From Rhodococcus sp. 06-235-1A (GTDB lineage Bacteria; Actinomycetota; Actinomycetes; Mycobacteriales; Mycobacteriaceae): a DNA stretch of 64,000 nucleotides. The notes under the pieces are model-generated. The model saw only the letters and a list, made by a program, of their open reading frames with translations, was not told the origin of the DNA and did not search any database. The stretch covers positions 310,001-374,000 of the forward strand of contig NZ_NOYI01000003.1 of assembly GCF_002258785.1 (NCBI RefSeq). The letters are read 5' to 3'. A program made the position numbers and the translations under genes. Each line of letters begins with the position of its first letter. Within the stretch, counting starts at the first letter, position 1. Positions 60,764 to 64,000 of the stretch are shown piece after piece.

Positions 60764-62322
60764 CCACTCCCGAGGTGCAGTACGGATTGCTGTCGCCCAT
60801 GTTGATCGTCTTCGGCGTCGCGGTTCTCGGGGTTCTCGTCGAAGCGTTCGTGCCGATGCGGGCACGTCGTGGGGTCCATCTCGGCCTTGCGCTGGCCGGT
60901 TTGGTGGCGGCTCTCGCGGCCGTCCTCGGGCTGGCCGGCACCGAGGCATATGCGATGAACGGGGCCGTGGCCATCGACGGTCCGACGTTGTTTCTGCAGG
61001 GAACCATCGTGCTGGTGGCAATCCCGGCCGTCGCTTTGCTGGCGGAGCGCACTGTTGCCGTGACCGAGGCCGGAACCGAGCGTCGCATCGATTCGTTCAC
61101 TCCGCAGGCCTCGACCACTCCAGGCAGCGTGGCGGAGAAGGAGGCCATCGACGCAGGCGTTGCTCAGACGGAGGTCTTTCCACTGGCGATGTTCGCGATC
61201 GGCGGCATGCTGTTGTTTCCGGCGTCCACCGATCTGCTGACGATGTTCATCGCGCTGGAGGTACTGTCTCTGCCGCTGTATCTCCTGTGTGGTCTGGCCC
61301 GGCGACGGCGGCTGCTCTCCCAGGAAGCGGCGCTGAAATACTTTCTCCTGGGCGCATTCTCGTCCGCGTTCTTCCTGTTCGGAGTCGCGTTCCTCTACGG
61401 CTACGCCGGTACCGCCGGATTGGACGGCATTGCCGACGCCATCGCCGCAGACGGTCAGGGCAGATCGCTCGCGCTGATCGGAACCGCACTGCTGGCTGTG
61501 GGTTTGTTGTTCAAAGTCGGTGCGGTGCCCTTTCATTCGTGGATTCCCGACGTCTACCAGGGTGCCCCCACGCCGGTGACCGCACTGATGGCCACGGTGA
61601 CCAAGGTCGCGGCGTTCGGTGCGATTCTGCGCATTTTCGGAATGGCACTGCCCGGTCTCGAGTCGAGTTGGCGGCCGATGCTGTGGGTGGTCGCCATCGC
61701 GACGATGGTGCTCGGTTCGGTTGTCGCGGTGACGCAGACCGACGTCAAACGCATGCTTGCCTATTCGTCCGTGGCGCACACCGGGTTCATCCTCACCGGA
61801 GTGACGGCGCTGGGTGATTCAGGTGATGCGGGTGATTCGGGTGTCTCGGCCACGATGTTCTACCTGCTTGCTTACGCCTTCAGCACGTTGGGTGGATTCG
61901 CCGTCATCGGTCTGGCCCGAGACGAACGTGGTGAGGTGGGCGACCTGGAGAGGTGGGCCGGTGTCGGTCGACGCTCACCGCTCGTTGCTGCAGTATTCGG
62001 ATTGTTCTTGCTCTCGTTCGCCGGTATCCCGCTCACCAGCGGCTTCATCGGTAAGTTCGCGGTGTTCAGCGCGGCCTCGGGTGCCGGGGGAGCAGCACTG
62101 GTCGTGGTCGGTGTGGTGTGCAGCGCGATCGCGGCGTTCTTCTACGTGAGAGTGATAGTGCTGATGTTCTTCACCGATCCCACGGACCGGACCGTCACAA
62201 TGGTGCGTCCTACCGCGTCGGTGTCATGCGCGATCGGGGTCTCGGTGGTCGTCACCGTGGCACTGGGAGTCTTTCCTCAGCCCGTTCTCGATATCGCCAC
62301 GAGAGCTGGTGACTTCCTCTAG
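60760..62322 (+). CDS. nuoN: NADH-quinone oxidoreductase subunit N
   Basis: A 520-residue third antiporter-like pump, last gene of the operon. MFIALEVLSLPLYLLCGLAR and KVGAVPFHSWIPDVYQGAPT match NuoN, with TDVKRMLAYSSVAHTGFIL. A polar loop of about 50 residues (EAGTERRIDSFTP...) after the third helix is longer than in E. coli. It converges on the DUF4188 gene; no strong terminator is visible in the 11 bp between them. Confidence 0.96.
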   Translation: MTTPEVQYGLLSPMLIVFGVAVLGVLVEAFVPMRARRGVHLGLALAGLVAALAAVLGLAGTEAYAMNGAVAIDGPTLFLQGTIVLVAIPAVALLAERTVAVTEAGTERRIDSFTPQASTTPGSVAEKEAIDAGVAQTEVFPLAMFAIGGMLLFPASTDLLTMFIALEVLSLPLYLLCGLARRRRLLSQEAALKYFLLGAFSSAFFLFGVAFLYGYAGTAGLDGIADAIAADGQGRSLALIGTALLAVGLLFKVGAVPFHSWIPDVYQGAPTPVTALMATVTKVAAFGAILRIFGMALPGLESSWRPMLWVVAIATMVLGSVVAVTQTDVKRMLAYSSVAHTGFILTGVTALGDSGDAGDSGVSATMFYLLAYAFSTLGGFAVIGLARDERGEVGDLERWAGVGRRSPLVAAVFGLFLLSFAGIPLTSGFIGKFAVFSAASGAGGAALVVVGVVCSAIAAFFYVRVIVLMFFTDPTDRTVTMVRPTASVSCAIGVSVVVTVALGVFPQPVLDIATRAGDFL

Positions 62323-62333
62323 CTCGTACGGGC

Positions 62334-62813
62334 CTACTTCGCGGACTTCATTCGCTGCTTCCACGTGTGCGAGCCCGTGCCGATCGGGATCCCACCGATG
62401 GCTCCGGAGAGGCCGAACGACGGCATGTTGACGTAGATCGCTTCACTGTTCTGTGCTGTCGCCGTATAGGTTTCGTGCCATACCCCGACATGGCCGGTTG
62501 CAGCGACCGATCGGTTGAAGGCGCGCCAGGCGGGCGCATGAGGTGCGTCGGGATCGGAGGCGAATCGCGTCAGGTCTTCCGCGTTGCGCCAATAGCTGAC
62601 CAGCATGGTGGTGCGGCCCACCCACGAGTGGTAGCCGAGCAGTCCGGAGGCGGGATCCTGCTCGAGATGGCTGAGCATCCGCGGCATCGCGCGCACCGCG
62701 GGAAGCCAGGAGCGAACGGCAAGGGGATTGTTGATGCGCATTCCGATGAGGAAGACCGTGACGGTGTCGCGGTCGGCGTCGACCGTGCGGCGGCCGTCGA
62801 TGATGGGTTGCAT
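62334..62813 (-). CDS. DUF4188 domain protein
   Basis: A 159-residue protein of the DUF4188 family, a ferredoxin-like dimeric alpha/beta-barrel relative of small haem monooxygenases. MRINNPLAVRSWLPAVRAMP, GYHSWVGRTTMLVSYWRNAE and GHVGVWHETYTA are its conserved parts. No catalytic role is established. I chose the ATG at 62813 (MQPIIDGRRTV); the longer reading runs across the operator. It is divergent from a TetR gene that probably controls it. Confidence 0.82.
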   Translation of the reverse strand: MQPIIDGRRTVDADRDTVTVFLIGMRINNPLAVRSWLPAVRAMPRMLSHLEQDPASGLLGYHSWVGRTTMLVSYWRNAEDLTRFASDPDAPHAPAWRAFNRSVAATGHVGVWHETYTATAQNSEAIYVNMPSFGLSGAIGGIPIGTGSHTWKQRMKSAK

Positions 62814-62853
62814 GACGTGTTCCCGTCTGTTCGGGTGTCGAGCGATTGGTATG

Positions 62854-62876
62854 ACACTGTTATAAAACACTGTTAT
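62854..62876. promoter_or_regulatory. Tandem operator: two ACACTGTTAT copies with 13 bp period
   Basis: ACACTGTTAT occurs at 62854-62863 and 62867-62876. Each copy is centred on a near-palindrome: TATGACACTGTTATA (62850-62864) has one mismatched pair. It lies between the divergent DUF4188 and TetR genes. Confidence 0.55.
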
Positions 62877-62878
62877 GG

Positions 62879-62884
62879 TAAGTT
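62879..62884 (+). promoter_or_regulatory. Predicted -10 box (TAAGTT) of the TetR gene
   Basis: TAAGTT fits TANNNT and ends 6 nt before the GTG at 62891, next to the tandem operator. No ribosome site. Confidence 0.45.
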
Positions 62885-62890
62885 TCGCAA

Positions 62891-63484
62891 GTGGCGAGAC
62901 CCAGAATTCACGATGCCGAACTGCGCACCCGGCTACTCGAGGCCGCGGCGGAAAGCGTTGCTCAACACGGCGTCGACTCGCTGTCCCTCCGTAAGCTGGC
63001 TGCCGCGCAGGGCACCTCGACCACGGCCATCTATTCGCTGTTCGGTGGTCGCGCCGAGTTGCTGGTCGCTCTGTTCGCTGCGTCGTTCTCGAGTTTCGGT
63101 GATGCCCAGCGGCAGGTGCCGGTCACCAGCGACCCCGAGGTCGATCTGCGCGAACTCGGCGTTGCCTACCGGCACTGGGCTATGCACAACCCGCACCTGT
63201 ACGCGGTGATGTTCGGCGGCGTACTCGGTTCGGTCGATGTATCCGAAGAGGCACAACTCGCCGCCGCAGCGATGGACCCGCTTCGGGCCGCGGTAGCGCG
63301 CGCCGTCGAGTCCGGCACCATGAGCGGCGCATCGGTCGACGTGATCAGCCATTCGTTCTGGGCTATCGTGCACGGCCTCGTGTCGTTGGAGTTGGCGATG
63401 CCGACGAACCTCGACGACGAGACTCGTCGTGAAACGTTCGAAGCCGGGACGGAGTCGGTGTTACGAGGGTGGACGCGTCAGTAG
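62891..63484 (+). CDS. TetR family transcriptional regulator
   Basis: A 197-residue regulator with the N-terminal HTH (about 5-55: LRTRLLEAAAESVAQHG, LRKLAAAQGTSTTAIYSLFG) and a WHG-type C-terminal domain (YRHWAMHNPHLYAVMFGG). Divergent from DUF4188 with a tandem operator between, so it likely represses that gene and itself. Its 3' end overlaps the YdcF-like gene by 7 bp. Confidence 0.9.
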   Translation: MARPRIHDAELRTRLLEAAAESVAQHGVDSLSLRKLAAAQGTSTTAIYSLFGGRAELLVALFAASFSSFGDAQRQVPVTSDPEVDLRELGVAYRHWAMHNPHLYAVMFGGVLGSVDVSEEAQLAAAAMDPLRAAVARAVESGTMSGASVDVISHSFWAIVHGLVSLELAMPTNLDDETRRETFEAGTESVLRGWTRQ

Positions 63485-64000
63485 GTGCGCGGTATCCCGA
63501 GGATCTTGGTGGCGTCGACGGTCATGCCCAACCGTGCCGTCGGAGCGAGGGCAGGCAGATCCGGGACATCGTCGGGAGTGGATGTCGCAGCACCGATCAC
63601 GTCGGCGCCAGCAATCTCGAAATCGGAGATCGCTCGCCGAAGATGGCTGGGAGTTGTTGCGAGCAGAAGATTCTCAGCACCGATCTCTGAGGCCAGCGAG
63701 GTGGCGCGCTGTGCGTTCTGCACCGTCGAATTCGCGGTGGCCTCGGTATGAATGCGCTCGTTCGCGATCTCGTTGTCGATCAGCCACTTCTGCATCGCTT
63801 CGGCCTCGGTGATGCCACTCTGCGGATTCCCGCCGGTGACGATGATGGGTGACTCGGGCGAACGCTCTGCCACCGCGACGGCGGAGCGGAGCCGCTCGAC
63901 CAACTCCGGGGCCATACTGCCGTCGCTGTTCAGGCCGAGACCGAGTACCACGATCGCGGTACGCGGTCCTTCGGTGGACGGTGCGAAGTCGATCGTCCGG
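63478..64000 (-). CDS. YdcF/SanA-like DUF218 protein (5' end outside window)
   Basis: The frame is open to the window edge, so this 174-residue piece lacks its N-terminus. TAIVVLGLGLN, IIVTGGNPQSGITEAEAMQK, HTEATANSTVQNA and LLATTPSHLRRA match the DUF218 family of YdcF, SanA and ElyC, which influence envelope stability; YdcF binds S-adenosylmethionine. A membrane anchor, if any, would lie outside the window. Confidence 0.82.
   Translation of the reverse strand, partial: RTIDFAPSTEGPRTAIVVLGLGLNSDGSMAPELVERLRSAVAVAERSPESPIIVTGGNPQSGITEAEAMQKWLIDNEIANERIHTEATANSTVQNAQRATSLASEIGAENLLLATTPSHLRRAISDFEIAGADVIGAATSTPDDVPDLPALAPTARLGMTVDATKILGIPRTY

Overview
The window is a dense, GC-rich chromosomal segment from an actinobacterium of the order Mycobacteriales, most likely Rhodococcus or a close relative in Nocardiaceae. 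The call rests on frequent GTG starts, many 1-8 bp start/stop overlaps, and gene order shared with Mycobacterium tuberculosis: cysG-efpA-proS-Rv2844/Rv2843-like-rimP-nusA-ylxR-infB-rbfA-DHH-dinF, then pptH-pptT-truB, an Mn-type regulator, ribF-rpsO-pnp-pepR, and a receiver-like gene before nuoA-N. There are no PE/PPE genes and no lppU between rpsO and pnp, which argues against Mycobacterium itself. I see no phage, IS element, CRISPR array, tRNA or rRNA gene. This is core chromosome, not an accessory island.

Layout. 1-7.8 kb: an ABC-F ATPase cut by the window edge, sirohaem synthesis (cysG), an EfpA-like exporter, MgtE, and a coupled DUF2786-YaaA pair. 7.8-14.5 kb: proS, an acyl-CoA dehydrogenase, a divergent TetR/MFS efflux pair, and a coupled Tat-lipoprotein/ferritin-like (DUF4439) pair. 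14.6-23 kb: the translation/transcription operon rimP-nusA-ylxR-infB, DUF503, rbfA, an NrnA-type DHH phosphoesterase and a MATE exporter. 23-26.1 kb: a molybdate locus (HTH-Mop regulator, modA, modB, modC). 26.3-28.9 kb: pptH-pptT (removal and addition of phosphopantetheine) and truB. 28.9-32.3 kb: an MntR-like regulator and a manganese-type ABC importer. 32.4-37.8 kb: ribF, rpsO, pnp, pepR. 37.7-46.5 kb: a TetR-controlled acyltransferase/SDR pair, a polyprenol-phosphate mannosyltransferase, a ComB-like phosphatase, a double-FHA ABC exporter, small membrane and lipoproteins, a degenerate receiver protein and an aquaporin. 46.8-62.3 kb: a complete 14-gene complex I operon, nuoA-nuoN. 62.3-64 kb: DUF4188, a TetR regulator and a YdcF-like protein cut by the right edge.

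The most informative non-coding signals are: recurrent TANNNT boxes 6-8 nt before a start codon, suggesting leaderless mRNAs; a long hairpin between rpsO and pnp; a motif shared by the two ends of the manganese locus; two CRP/GlxR-like sites in the nuoA-aquaporin intergenic region; and palindromes at each of the three divergent TetR promoters. I did not find convincing evidence of an entirely new system. The least understood gene sets are DUF2786-YaaA, the DUF4439/Tat-lipoprotein pair, and the acyltransferase-SDR unit.
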